Source: JAUSNA01 sp964511965 (GTDB taxonomy: Bacteria > Patescibacteriota > Microgenomatia > Levybacterales > GWA1-39-11). Taken from it: 64,000 nucleotides of DNA. The translations under genes were made by a program, and so were the position numbers. Below are positions 16,561 to 26,198 of this stretch, piece after piece. The stretch spans positions 1 through 64,000 of the forward strand of contig CAZEGF010000008.1 in NCBI GenBank assembly GCA_964511965.1, read 5' to 3'. The notes beneath the pieces were generated by a model. It was not told the DNA's origin and made no database searches. It was given only the letters and a program-made list of their open reading frames with translations. Position 1 is the stretch's first letter. Each line of letters opens with the position of its first letter.

Positions 16561-18806
16561 TGAGGAGTTGGTGTAGGTTCTTGTGGTTGAGGGCAAGTAA
16601 CACAATAAGAGTCACCGGTTGGATCAGTTACTATTGCCTCGTCTTTTTCCTCAACGTTATCTGTTTTTCCAGCTGGGGCAAGCGTTTGTGTTGTCTTATC
16701 TACAAAAACTTTACGCATGCCAGGATCAACTGTTCTTGGCAGAGTACCTTTAATGAAATATTCAAATCTTGTTGGGCATACATAAGGTGAGCCTGCCGGT
16801 TGCGGCAATAGACCTGAGGTTGCACAGACCGTTGCGCCGATAACATTATCCGGTTTGTTAAGAGTCTCGACGGGCTTTCCTTCTAAAAGCTTTGCCATTA
16901 TTTGGTGCCAGATAGGAGCTGCTCCCGTTATTCCTGAAACAACACCCTGAAGTGGTTTATTGTCATTATTACCTACCCAGGTTGCTACTACATATGAAGG
17001 GGTATATCCTATGGTCCAGTTATCACGGTAATCATTTGTTGTTCCGGTTTTGACAGACACTGTCTGTCCTTTAATTGATAATGGAGAATTACTACCGAAG
17101 GAAGCACTTCTTGCTCCATTGTCTGAGAGTATATTAGAAATAATATATGCTACCCCATCAGGAAGAACTTTTTTCCCTAATAGAGGACTTTCTACGGGTT
17201 TGTATTGCTGTATTATTTTTCCTTTAGAATCGGTAACTTTTAATATTGGATGAAGGCCAATCTTATATCCGGAATTTGCAAATACACCGTAGGCTTCTGT
17301 CATTTCAACCATTGTTACCTCTCCTCCACCAAGCGTTAAAGATAATCCATAGCGATCCGGATCAGTAAATGAATTAATACCCATTGCACTTGCTGTTGCA
17401 ATCATGGCTTCTAGTCCATTTAATTTGAGCATTTTTACAGCGGGTATATTAAATGAATTTGCCAATGCATATCTCATCTGTTGTACTCCATGGAACTTAA
17501 GATCATAGTTGAGAGGGCAATATGGTGCACCTGATGGATTTGGAAAGCATGTTTTTTGATCAACAAATGGTGTTGCGGCAGTATATCCTTTAATAAGACC
17601 TGTCGCATAATTTATTGGTTTGATTGATGATCCAGGTTGTCTTTTTGAAATTGCTACATTTACGTTTCCATCCCTTTCGGTATCAAAATAATTTCTACTT
17701 CCAACCATCGCCAAAACTTCACCGGTGCCGGGACGTGTTACCATACTTGCTGCGTTATACCAATTATTACCGGTTAATGTTGCCTCTTCCGTCGCTATTG
17801 CATCCTCTGCTATCTTTTGGACGTCAAGGTCAAGTGACGTTGTAACAATTAATCCACCCTGTTCTACCATCTTTTCACCATATTGTTGTACGAGAAGATC
17901 TTTAATAAAGAATACGAAATGAGGAGCTAGTATCGTGTCTTTAATATGATTAAAAACAAGAGGTTCATTCTTGGCCTGCTCGAGCTGATTTTTTGTAATA
18001 TAACCGGAGTCTTTCATTGCTTGAAGAACCTGAAGTTGTCTGCTTTTGCCATTTTCAGGATGCGACCCAAAAGGTGAATAAACACTTGGGGCCTGTGGGA
18101 GGCCTGCAAGAAATGCGCTTTCAGAGAGAGTTAATTTCGATACTTCCTTACCAAAATAAATTTGTGATGCTGCCTCTACTCCCCATGCTGTACCTCCATA
18201 AGAAACCTGGTTAAGGTACATTTCCAAAATTCTATTTTTAGAATAGATCGACTCAACGACAAAAGACAGCAACACTTCCTTTATTTTTCTTGTAATCGTT
18301 CGATCTAAAGTCAAAAGTGAATTTCTAACGAGTTGTTGTGTTATGGTAGACCCTCCCTGTACTGACTTATGCGTTAACGTTACATACGCAGCGCGCATAA
18401 TGCCTCTGATATCAACCGCACCGTGATTATAGAAATTTTTATCTTCAATTGAGATCGTTGCTTCCTGTAGGTATTTTGGGATTTTGTTTAAAGATACAAA
18501 TGATTGATTTCTACTTGCATAGATTGTGTAAAGCAATTTTCCGTCCCGCGAATAAATTTTGCTAGATTGAGGGAAGTTATTGCTTCCTATTACAGTTGCA
18601 CGTGGTACATCTTTTATGACTAATAATATTGCTACTGCGAAAATACTGATAGGTATTGCTAAGAGAAAGTAACTGAGTAAAAGCCATTTATTTTTAACTA
18701 GAATTGAAGGTTTTTTAATAACCTTCAAAACCATTCGAAATGGATAGGACAAGCGTTTGGTTGCTTTTTTCATTGGGGCTTTTGAGTACTGTTTTTTAGT
18801 AAACAT
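16557..18806 (-). CDS. Bifunctional penicillin-binding protein 1A (second paralogue)
   Basis: A 749-residue class A PBP with a basic cytoplasmic start, one membrane anchor (about 42-68), a GT51 domain (EDKNFYNHGAVDIRG, GGSTITQQLVR) and a transpeptidase domain with S393-S-I-K396, ANSFN and K586-T-G588. It is clearly similar to the paralogue at 9011 but has one anchor instead of three and a longer C-terminal tail that contains four cysteines and Pro/Thr-rich ends. The two probably share the job of wall synthesis at different times or places. It is convergent with the O-antigen ligase-like gene. Confidence 0.94.
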   Translation of the reverse strand: MFTKKQYSKAPMKKATKRLSYPFRMVLKVIKKPSILVKNKWLLLSYFLLAIPISIFAVAILLVIKDVPRATVIGSNNFPQSSKIYSRDGKLLYTIYASRNQSFVSLNKIPKYLQEATISIEDKNFYNHGAVDIRGIMRAAYVTLTHKSVQGGSTITQQLVRNSLLTLDRTITRKIKEVLLSFVVESIYSKNRILEMYLNQVSYGGTAWGVEAASQIYFGKEVSKLTLSESAFLAGLPQAPSVYSPFGSHPENGKSRQLQVLQAMKDSGYITKNQLEQAKNEPLVFNHIKDTILAPHFVFFIKDLLVQQYGEKMVEQGGLIVTTSLDLDVQKIAEDAIATEEATLTGNNWYNAASMVTRPGTGEVLAMVGSRNYFDTERDGNVNVAISKRQPGSSIKPINYATGLIKGYTAATPFVDQKTCFPNPSGAPYCPLNYDLKFHGVQQMRYALANSFNIPAVKMLKLNGLEAMIATASAMGINSFTDPDRYGLSLTLGGGEVTMVEMTEAYGVFANSGYKIGLHPILKVTDSKGKIIQQYKPVESPLLGKKVLPDGVAYIISNILSDNGARSASFGSNSPLSIKGQTVSVKTGTTNDYRDNWTIGYTPSYVVATWVGNNDNKPLQGVVSGITGAAPIWHQIMAKLLEGKPVETLNKPDNVIGATVCATSGLLPQPAGSPYVCPTRFEYFIKGTLPRTVDPGMRKVFVDKTTQTLAPAGKTDNVEEKDEAIVTDPTGDSYCVTCPQPQEPTPTPH

Positions 18807-18831
18807 GATTGTATCACAATGGACTTATAAA

Positions 18832-21525
18832 TTATTTTTGCACAGAAGCCTTTTGAATTTCAATTTGAGTTTGAAAGTCTTTTTTAATAGTCTCCTCTTT
18901 TTCTAAAAAGTTCTTACCATATGCATCAGCTGAGGCATTAACAGGAATAAATCCTTCAGGATAATCGACAGTCGTTTTTAATTTATACGGCTTTGTACCT
19001 GGTTGCTTTATATAAAGTAGTGAGTAGTTAACGATAGTTGATATTGACTTTGAAATTCCATTATCATAGTCAATTTTAATATCTGATTTCTCATCCGGTA
19101 ATACTGTTGCGATAAACGCAAAAAAAGTAAGATTGTCTTTATTATATTGTTCAACCTCAAGTTTTCCGGATGGTTTAAAGTTTTTTGCTTCGTATATTTT
19201 AAAATCCGTAACTGCTGGAGTTGTTGTTTGTTTGACACCATTAATCGTAATTTGTTTTAGAACACTTCCCTTCGGAACTGCTATCTGTATATAGGTTTTA
19301 TAAGTGTCTACAGGACTAATATTTGTTAACAGAAGATTTGCTTGTGAGGATACTCTCCCCTGCTCAAGCATCGCTTCATAGTTAACCTCTCTGGAGATAT
19401 TTGCATTGACTTTATTTGCACCAATATTTGCTTCGTTTATATACAAGAAATCATTTAACGATTTTGGACTAGATTTTCTGGCATCGTTATACTCTCCGGC
19501 ATAGCCGTTAGCGGAAAAAGCTTTTTGAATGGAATTGTCACTGAATGAGATAATAATATCCTTCTGCTCTAATAAGTCAGGTATTAATTTTGCGGCTTTA
19601 ATATAGAATTTTGAGTCTGTCGTAAATTTTAATAAAAGTTGAGTAAAAAGGCTATTGAGAATATCCCTCTTTTCTGTTGAGCCTGGGAAAAAATTGTCTT
19701 TTATGGTGGTTTGAATAAATTGTGAAACAGTGTCACTGTCAACAGTTACATTGTAGCTTTGAAGTTTTATTGGACCGGTAATTCTTAGTATTTCCCTAAG
19801 AACTTCCAAATCAATAGCTATAACAGCGTCAGGTTTTTTCCCAGTTTCTAGGTTATAAAGAAGCGCGGCCATGCTTGCTGACTCTTGAAAATTAAGGTAA
19901 AAATTGCTATCCCGAAGGTATAGATGTGGTTGCAGATAGCGTCTTACTATAAAAGGAGGTTCAATATGATTTCTTAATTGTCCATCCAACTCATAAACAT
20001 CTTGAATTGTAAGATTTTGTATTTTACCTTTTTTAACAACTGCATCCCCTATTGAACCAATAAACCCTCCGGTTGGACGAAGCTCATCATCGTTTTGAAA
20101 TAAAAGTAGATAATTTTTATCTTCATAAAATCCGAGGATGGTTGGCAATATTTCTGACAGACTTAAAAGCTTTGAATAGGTTTGTTTTAATCTGGAGGAA
20201 ATGTCTTTGTTCCCCGTCTCAAGTGACACCCTCTGCCCTTCTGAATAAAGAAAGGAAAGATTTGATGTTATAGATGATAACGATTGTTCAGAATTAAAAT
20301 TTCCTTTAAACAATTTCGTCATAGTAACTCCAGTAATTTGAGAAAGCTCACCTGCTTTTTGCACAAAAGTATAAGAGGTAACAGCCTTTTGAAAAACATC
20401 TATGTTACCAATTAGATCAAATGTAATATTAGTTGTCGGTTTAATTGCCGTTAAAAAATAATTTGATATTCTTGCATCTTTTTCAACGTTTTTAAAATTG
20501 TCGGTCTTTATATCCTCCACTGCGAGACGTAAATAAAACAAACCCATTCCAAAGAAAAATAGATTTATGAATATAAAAAGTATAGATCCAAAAAGAATAC
20601 TAAGAATAGTAAATTTTAAGGTACTTAATAATTTTCTTTTCCTTTTTAATCTTCTCGATTTATTTACTTTGCCGGGAGTAGTCGCATCATGTAGAATTTC
20701 TTTATTCTCAAGTATAGGAGTAAAAGCTTTATCAAATCCTTCGGAAGAAGAATCCAAATAAGAGTCATGTAGTTGAAGACGGGTTGTCAATATAGTTTTT
20801 ATTTCATCTCGTGAAATTGTAAGAGAATTATTCCTTTCATCCGAAAATTTAATTTTAATTTCTGGATCCAATCTGGCGATAGCATGCGAGACAGCAAGAA
20901 TTGTTTCTGGTGTTTTATAGAAGAGATAATGAATAGTCTCATTTTTATAATTCCCTAACATTAATCTTAAAATTCCTGTGATAGCATCTTTAACGGATAT
21001 AGGATAAACAGACGATAAGTTGTCTCCGTGTAAATCGATTTCATGCTTTGATATTACGTTGTCAATAATTTTCGAAAGTTGTCCATTTTGATTACCCTCC
21101 TTTTGAACCATAAGCTCCCCAAGCAATGCAAATCTAATATGTGGAAAAGATTTGTATTCTCTAATTACATCTATTACTTTAATAAGTGAGAAAACTGTAA
21201 CAACAAATAGAACTCGTGTTTGGTCTAGAGAGAATTTTGACATAACAGGGTGCAGAAGAGTTGTAGTTTTGTCTTCAGCTACTAGGACTAAAGCATAATC
21301 TATTGTTTCTTCAAGCTTAGGAAGAAGGGTTGCGTCTTGGTACGTTAAGAAATAAATCTCCGGGAAATCTTCTAGAAAGTTTGGCTTCTTATGACTTATC
21401 AAAATAATACGAAATTTTTTCGAATATTCTCTCACCAATTGACCCTGCAAGAATTCCTCATCACCATATATACAAAGCAAAGGAAGTTTTGATTCTCTTT
21501 CCTCAACAAGTTGTAAATTTGGCAT
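18832..21525 (-). CDS. DUF4012 protein with an N-terminal epimerase-like domain
   Basis: An 897-residue protein. Residues 1 to about 235 resemble a degenerate NAD-dependent epimerase/dehydratase (a start like YGDEEFLQGQLV, then VYPISVKDAITGILRLM), without an obvious glycine-rich loop or YxxxK. A basic linker leads to one membrane helix (about 303-330). The large C-terminal region contains the DUF4012 hallmark LLLFQNDDELRPTGGFIGSIG and is probably outside the cell. DUF4012 proteins are common in CPR genomes but have no proved function; a link to surface polysaccharide is suggested by the neighbouring flippase and ligase genes. Confidence 0.82.
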   Translation of the reverse strand: MPNLQLVEERESKLPLLCIYGDEEFLQGQLVREYSKKFRIILISHKKPNFLEDFPEIYFLTYQDATLLPKLEETIDYALVLVAEDKTTTLLHPVMSKFSLDQTRVLFVVTVFSLIKVIDVIREYKSFPHIRFALLGELMVQKEGNQNGQLSKIIDNVISKHEIDLHGDNLSSVYPISVKDAITGILRLMLGNYKNETIHYLFYKTPETILAVSHAIARLDPEIKIKFSDERNNSLTISRDEIKTILTTRLQLHDSYLDSSSEGFDKAFTPILENKEILHDATTPGKVNKSRRLKRKRKLLSTLKFTILSILFGSILFIFINLFFFGMGLFYLRLAVEDIKTDNFKNVEKDARISNYFLTAIKPTTNITFDLIGNIDVFQKAVTSYTFVQKAGELSQITGVTMTKLFKGNFNSEQSLSSITSNLSFLYSEGQRVSLETGNKDISSRLKQTYSKLLSLSEILPTILGFYEDKNYLLLFQNDDELRPTGGFIGSIGDAVVKKGKIQNLTIQDVYELDGQLRNHIEPPFIVRRYLQPHLYLRDSNFYLNFQESASMAALLYNLETGKKPDAVIAIDLEVLREILRITGPIKLQSYNVTVDSDTVSQFIQTTIKDNFFPGSTEKRDILNSLFTQLLLKFTTDSKFYIKAAKLIPDLLEQKDIIISFSDNSIQKAFSANGYAGEYNDARKSSPKSLNDFLYINEANIGANKVNANISREVNYEAMLEQGRVSSQANLLLTNISPVDTYKTYIQIAVPKGSVLKQITINGVKQTTTPAVTDFKIYEAKNFKPSGKLEVEQYNKDNLTFFAFIATVLPDEKSDIKIDYDNGISKSISTIVNYSLLYIKQPGTKPYKLKTTVDYPEGFIPVNASADAYGKNFLEKEETIKKDFQTQIEIQKASVQK

Positions 21526-21533
21526 ACCATTTT

Positions 21534-21562
21534 ATTGTAGAGATATAATTACCGCTTGTCGA
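21534..21562 (-). promoter_or_regulatory. Promoter of the DUF4012 gene
   Basis: Minus-strand TCGACA (21562-21557), 17-bp spacer, TACAAT (21539-21534), then 8 bp to the ATG at 21525. Confidence 0.5.
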
Positions 21563-21617
21563 GTATTTTGAGCGTAATGCGGGAAAACCTTTACACAACG
21601 ATTTTTATGGTAGTTTG

Positions 21618-22040
21618 TTAAATTTTGAAGTCAAGAGCATCATTTACTAAGCCATCAGCTACCTTGTTTTGGGCACGAGGAATCTGAGAATATATAATTT
21701 GAGCTGAGAGTTGTGCCTCAAGATTTTTTGCTACCAAAAATAACTCTCTCATATTTGGATGTTTTACCTTAAACTTTCCATCCATTTGTCGTGCAACTAG
21801 AAGTGAATCTAAATGAAAATGAATCACCTCGATATTAGGATAGTGTTCAATAACCCAACGGAGGGCATTAATTACAGCAGAGTACTCCGCAACATTATTT
21901 GTGTTAATACCAATTCGTTTTCCTTCTCCATATATTTGATTTTTGTTTTCATCAAACACTGCAAACCCGTAAGCTGCTTCCCCAGGATTTCCCCGTGATC
22001 CTCCGTCTCCGTAAATGATAAGTTTTGAATGAGGTTTCAT
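21618..22040 (-). CDS. Ribonuclease HI-like protein
   Basis: A 140-residue RNase H-fold protein. The first catalytic motif IIYGDGGSRGNPGEAAYGF, the second around NNVAEYSAVINAL (glutamate), the third in HFHLDSLLVARQMDGKFK (aspartate) and the last in the ADGLVNDA region are all in the expected order. It lacks the basic handle of E. coli RNase HI, like the short archaeal and Gram-positive type, and would remove RNA from RNA-DNA hybrids. It stands alone between the DUF4012 and flippase genes. Confidence 0.88.
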   Translation of the reverse strand: MKPHSKLIIYGDGGSRGNPGEAAYGFAVFDENKNQIYGEGKRIGINTNNVAEYSAVINALRWVIEHYPNIEVIHFHLDSLLVARQMDGKFKVKHPNMRELFLVAKNLEAQLSAQIIYSQIPRAQNKVADGLVNDALDFKI

Positions 22041-22089
22041 TTATGCATTGCAGTTTTTTTCGATGGTTGTAACCGAAAAGCCTGCTATA

Positions 22090-23346
22090 TTAAGCTTTGT
22101 TGCTCTTAACAAAATACCACAGCATGAAGATAAAAACCAGGGCTTCCGAAACTCCTGTGGAAATTGCAGCTGCTTTATAAGAATACACTGGAACAAAAAT
22201 AATGTTCAGAATTATATTTAGCAAAAGCGCTCCACCATAAAGAGGAACCAAGAATTTTAATTTGTTGTTAATAACAAAATGCCATTGCAAAAGACTTGTC
22301 ATAAAGAAGAAGGGTAGGGATAGAGCAAGAATTTGAAACGGATAAACCGAACGAGAAAAATCACTTTTGATAACTGACAACAGTGGTGCACAAAAGAATG
22401 CGGTAAATGCTATTCCTAAAGAAAGAAAAATAAAAAGTGAAGAATAGCGTTTGATTAAAGGAATATAAGTTCTTGGATTTTTGCTTTCTTTAAGAAGTAA
22501 TGGATAAACACTGTTTGCGAGGTATGCAGGGAATGCTAAAAGTATCTCAAAGAATTTATAAGAAATTCCATAGACCCCAACATCTAGATTGGGTTTATAA
22601 ATGGAAAGTATAAAGATGTCAGCTTTCGCATAGAGAAGATTGAAGAAAAGCATCATTCCAAGAGGAAGGGACGCAATAATTATATTCTTAGAGAATGATT
22701 TAAAATTGGAGGTTTTTCCAATAGCAAGTTTGTATTTTTTCTTCATGACTAAAAAAAGCACAGAAACAAGAACTGATCCGGAAACAATATATGAGAATAG
22801 GAGAAGTGATAGATTTTTTTGCGTCGATGCAAAGATCACAAGAATAAGTAAAACTGCTGAAGAGAGCAAACTTGGAAGTAGGGAAACGTAATAAGAAAGT
22901 TTTCGTTGTAAAAATGCCTGGAGAGACATGTTTATTCCAATAACAACAAGAGTGAGAGAGTAGATGGCAATTCCATATTTTTCAAAATCAGTAAAACCGG
23001 TACCGGCAAGTTTGTTCTCCGGAAGAAGTTGTGACAGAAAAATTATAATTGGGATTAGGAGAAAAGAGAAAAGAATACGAAGAATTATTAGGTTCCCAAA
23101 ATACCTACCGGTATTTCCATAATGTTCTTTGATAAATATGGTATTCAATCCAAAATCCAAAATTAAATAAAAGATCGAAACAAAAGCTACTATTTTTGTA
23201 AAACTACCAAGCGTTTCGTATCCGGCAAAATATGCAATAAGAAGGGTAGCGACAAGTGTAGGAATGCTTGTTGATATTCTGATGAGAAATTGAATAAGAG
23301 TATTTAGAGAAACGGACTTTAATTCGAGTCCCGAAAAAGCTTTCAT
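22090..23346 (-). CDS. Polysaccharide flippase, Wzx/MurJ-like (MOP superfamily)
   Basis: A 418-residue integral membrane protein with about twelve to fourteen hydrophobic segments. The start FSGLELKSVSLNTLIQFLIR and the pattern of paired helices with a conserved PLGMMLFFNLLYAKADIFIL segment in helix 7-8 are typical of polysaccharide biosynthesis flippases. It probably moves lipid-linked sugar units across the membrane for the surface glycan made with the O-antigen ligase-like protein. Its promoter fits the -35/17/-10 pattern well and ends 6 bp before the ATG. Confidence 0.86.
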   Translation of the reverse strand: MKAFSGLELKSVSLNTLIQFLIRISTSIPTLVATLLIAYFAGYETLGSFTKIVAFVSIFYLILDFGLNTIFIKEHYGNTGRYFGNLIILRILFSFLLIPIIIFLSQLLPENKLAGTGFTDFEKYGIAIYSLTLVVIGINMSLQAFLQRKLSYYVSLLPSLLSSAVLLILVIFASTQKNLSLLLFSYIVSGSVLVSVLFLVMKKKYKLAIGKTSNFKSFSKNIIIASLPLGMMLFFNLLYAKADIFILSIYKPNLDVGVYGISYKFFEILLAFPAYLANSVYPLLLKESKNPRTYIPLIKRYSSLFIFLSLGIAFTAFFCAPLLSVIKSDFSRSVYPFQILALSLPFFFMTSLLQWHFVINNKLKFLVPLYGGALLLNIILNIIFVPVYSYKAAAISTGVSEALVFIFMLWYFVKSNKA

Positions 23347-23352
23347 AAAGAA

Positions 23353-23381
23353 AGTATATCGGGGTATTCAGAAGTTATCAA
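23353..23381 (-). promoter_or_regulatory. Leaderless-type promoter of the flippase gene
   Basis: Minus-strand TTGATA (23381-23376), 17-bp spacer, TATACT (23358-23353), then 6 bp to the ATG at 23346. The -35 overlaps the 3' end of the upstream gene. Confidence 0.7.
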
Positions 23382-23980
23382 CGCTTGGTAACTTCAACGA
23401 GCGGGTTATGTTCTGAAGGTAAAATTGGCAAAGGTCTAAACGGTTCAAAGAGGCTTTGTAATGCTGTAAAATTATAATGAGGTTTGTTTTCTCTAATATA
23501 TTTTGCGGCTTTGTACGTATCGACTAATCTCTTATGCTCCTCTCCTGAAAAAAAATGAGTCAATTCCCCAAGTCGAAAAGTTTGAGTTAGCGCTATATCA
23601 TCATAGTATTCATTATTTTCACCCCTCAGGCGAGTAGTAGTCACGGTGAAAGATGCAGTCAATTCCTGACCAGCAGCATCCCTTCCTGTAAAGCTAAACA
23701 AATCTGCAACTTCTCCGCAAGTTAGAGTTGCAAAACCTAAGCTGTTATCGTCTCGATTGTCTTGTAATACATATAAGGAACTATCATCATCAAGAAACTC
23801 GTGAATAATTGTACCAAAAGGCTCAGCATCTATTTGAAATCGTGAATCGTGGAATAATTGTATTTCGTGAATTCCTTCAGGGGTTCTTGTATCAACGGTT
23901 TTCCCCATTGCATAAAAGCGCTCCTTTGGGCAAACGGAAGCTGGATCTAAATTAGAAGGATTGGGATATTCCCCTGCCAT
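23378..23980 (-). CDS. Hypothetical soluble protein
   Basis: I do not recognise this 200-residue protein. It has no signal peptide or membrane segment and is acidic. A central beta-rich part (about 75-135, with VLQDNRDDNSLGFATLTCG and SFTVTTTRLRGENNEYYDD) is followed by a helical C-terminus (LVDTYKAAKYIRENKPHYN). Its ORF is intact, with codon use like its neighbours. It lies on the minus strand, upstream of the flippase gene, and is divergent from valS. Confidence 0.6.
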   Translation of the reverse strand: MAGEYPNPSNLDPASVCPKERFYAMGKTVDTRTPEGIHEIQLFHDSRFQIDAEPFGTIIHEFLDDDSSLYVLQDNRDDNSLGFATLTCGEVADLFSFTGRDAAGQELTASFTVTTTRLRGENNEYYDDIALTQTFRLGELTHFFSGEEHKRLVDTYKAAKYIRENKPHYNFTALQSLFEPFRPLPILPSEHNPLVEVTKR

Positions 23981-24054
23981 TTTGCAATCAATAAACTAAC
24001 CACAATGTAACAAATTATAAAAAGAGGTGCAATGAGTCTAACTGTATCAGTTTG

Positions 24055-24083
24055 TTGAAGCTAACTTAGCCTCATGGTACAAT
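24055..24083 (+). promoter_or_regulatory. Leaderless-type promoter of valS
   Basis: TTGAAG (24055-24060), 17-bp spacer, TACAAT (24078-24083), then 7 bp to the ATG at 24091. Confidence 0.7.
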
Positions 24084-24090
24084 CGGTTGA

Positions 24091-26196
24091 ATGGACAAAG
24101 TATACGACCATACAAAAGTTGAAGATGCCTTATATCGAGAGTGGGAAGAAAAGGGGTATTTTAAACCAGAGGTAAACTCTGAAGGAGAACCGTATTCAAT
24201 AATTCTACCCCCTCCAAACGCCAACGCGCCTCTACACTTCGGTCACGCAATGTATGTAATCGAAGACATACTTATCCGGTATCACCGCATGCGTGGATTT
24301 AAAACCCTTTGGGAACCCGGAGCAGACCATGCCGGTTTTGAAACGCAATTTGTTTTCGAGAAAAAATTAGCAGAGCAGGGGAAGAGTAGATTCGATTTTG
24401 ATCGGGAAACACTGTACCAGATGATTTTAGAATTTGTGCAGGGGAATAGGCCTGTCATGGAAGGGCAATTAAGGAAATTAGGTTTTTCTCTTGATTGGTC
24501 GCGAAAAAAACTCACTATAGACCCCGAAATTGTAGCAATTGTATACAAAAACTTTAAAAAACTGTACGACGACGGATTGGCATATAGAGCAAAGCGATTA
24601 GTTAACTATTGTACGTTTGATGGAACTTCTTTTTCAGACCTGGAGGTTATTCATGAAGAGAGACAAAGTCCACTGTATTACATAAAGTACGGGCCACTTG
24701 TTTTAGCAACAACCAGACCTGAGACGAAATTCGGAGATACAGCAGTTGCAGTCAATCCTAACGATGAACGATATAAGAAATATGTTGGAACGGAGTTGGA
24801 TATAGAAACCGTTTTGGGAAAATCAAAAATAAAAGTAGTTGCAGATGAAATGGTTGATATGGAATTTGGAACCGGAGTTGTAAAAATTACCCCGGCGCAT
24901 GACTTTAATGATTTTGATGTTGCTAAAAGACACGATCTTCCTCTCAAGCAAGTAATCGGGTTTGATGGAAGGATGATGGAGGAGGCTGGAGAATTTGCGG
25001 GTCTTTATGTTAAGCAAGCAAGAAAAGCAGTCGTTGAGAAGATGCAGGAAAAAGGTCTTATTGAAAAAATTGATGAGAATTATAATAACAGAGTAGGACT
25101 TTGTTATAAATGTAAAAATGTTTTGGAACCGTTGCCACTTGAGCAATGGTTTATAAAAATGGAGCCACTAGCACGACCCGCTATCGATGCTGTTAAAAAT
25201 GGAGACACAAAAATATATCCAGTAAGTTTTGATAAATTGTATTTTCAATTTCTAGAAAACATTCGTGATTGGAATATTAGTAGACAAGTGGTGTGGGGAA
25301 TTAGAATACCTGCATGGAAAAATAAAAAGACAGGAGAGTGGATGGTAACAGATGGAAAAGCTCCAGAAGGGGAGGAATGGGAACAGGACAGTGACACTTT
25401 TGACACATGGTTTTCCTCTTCTCAATGGCCTTTTGCAACTCTCATGACAACTAATGAGAATGATTACGAGACTTTTTATCCGACAAACGTCATGGAGACG
25501 GGGTACGACATTTTACGATGGTGGGTGGCTCGCATGATGATGATGGGATTATATGCAACCGGAAAAGTTCCTTTCAAAAACGTTGTTTTACATGGACTTG
25601 TGAATGACCCTCTTGGTAAAAAAATGAGTAAATCAAAAGGAAATGTGGTAAATCCTCTTGAGTTGGTTGATCAATATGGGGCAGATGCAGTGAGATTTGC
25701 CCTCGTGTATGGTACTGCTTTGGGAAATGATCAAGCATTATCTTATCCAAAATTGGAGGCAGCTCGACGTTTTACCAATAAACTCTGGAATATTGCTCGT
25801 TTTGTTGAAATGAAAAGTGAAGCTCTAAATGCGAAATACGAAAACCAAAACATAAAACTTTCTGAACTGAAAGCGTTTGCAAAGAACGAAATAGATAAAC
25901 AGTGGGTAGAAAAGGTTGCATCTCTTGTGTCTGAAGTAAGTAAAAACCTTGAGAATTACCAATTTAATCATGTGACAGAAAAACTATATGAATTTATCTG
26001 GCATCAATTTGCGGATATATATATTGAAGATGTGAAAAACAGAATTGATGAAAACAGTTTTACGATTCTCAATTCTTTATTCTCAATTCTCAATTCCATG
26101 CTTCATCCGATCATGCCATTTGTTACAGATGAGATCTACAGAAAATTAAATAAGTCCAAGGATTCGATCATGATTTCTGCCTGGCCTTCGAAATAA
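24091..26196 (+). CDS. valS: Valyl-tRNA synthetase, short form
   Basis: A class I synthetase of 701 residues. The HIGH-type motif is HFGHAM (about 50-55), the editing domain shows TTRPETKFGDTAVAVNP, the catalytic region has TGYDILRWWVARMMMMG typical of ValRS, and KMSKSKGN is near 515-522. Bacterial ValRS is usually 880-950 residues; this one ends soon after the anticodon-binding domain and lacks the C-terminal coiled-coil that contacts tRNA. A heptamer array (26065-26097) encodes part of a helix in the anticodon-binding domain without breaking the frame. The start fits the promoter and family. Confidence 0.95.
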   Translation: MDKVYDHTKVEDALYREWEEKGYFKPEVNSEGEPYSIILPPPNANAPLHFGHAMYVIEDILIRYHRMRGFKTLWEPGADHAGFETQFVFEKKLAEQGKSRFDFDRETLYQMILEFVQGNRPVMEGQLRKLGFSLDWSRKKLTIDPEIVAIVYKNFKKLYDDGLAYRAKRLVNYCTFDGTSFSDLEVIHEERQSPLYYIKYGPLVLATTRPETKFGDTAVAVNPNDERYKKYVGTELDIETVLGKSKIKVVADEMVDMEFGTGVVKITPAHDFNDFDVAKRHDLPLKQVIGFDGRMMEEAGEFAGLYVKQARKAVVEKMQEKGLIEKIDENYNNRVGLCYKCKNVLEPLPLEQWFIKMEPLARPAIDAVKNGDTKIYPVSFDKLYFQFLENIRDWNISRQVVWGIRIPAWKNKKTGEWMVTDGKAPEGEEWEQDSDTFDTWFSSSQWPFATLMTTNENDYETFYPTNVMETGYDILRWWVARMMMMGLYATGKVPFKNVVLHGLVNDPLGKKMSKSKGNVVNPLELVDQYGADAVRFALVYGTALGNDQALSYPKLEAARRFTNKLWNIARFVEMKSEALNAKYENQNIKLSELKAFAKNEIDKQWVEKVASLVSEVSKNLENYQFNHVTEKLYEFIWHQFADIYIEDVKNRIDENSFTILNSLFSILNSMLHPIMPFVTDEIYRKLNKSKDSIMISAWPSK
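26065..26097. repeat. Heptamer array inside valS
   Basis: ATTCTCA, ATTCTTT, ATTCTCA, ATTCTCA, ATTCC in phase 0 of valS, giving ILNSLFSILNS just before the conserved MLHPIMPF segment. Confidence 0.8.
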
Positions 26197-26198
26197 TT

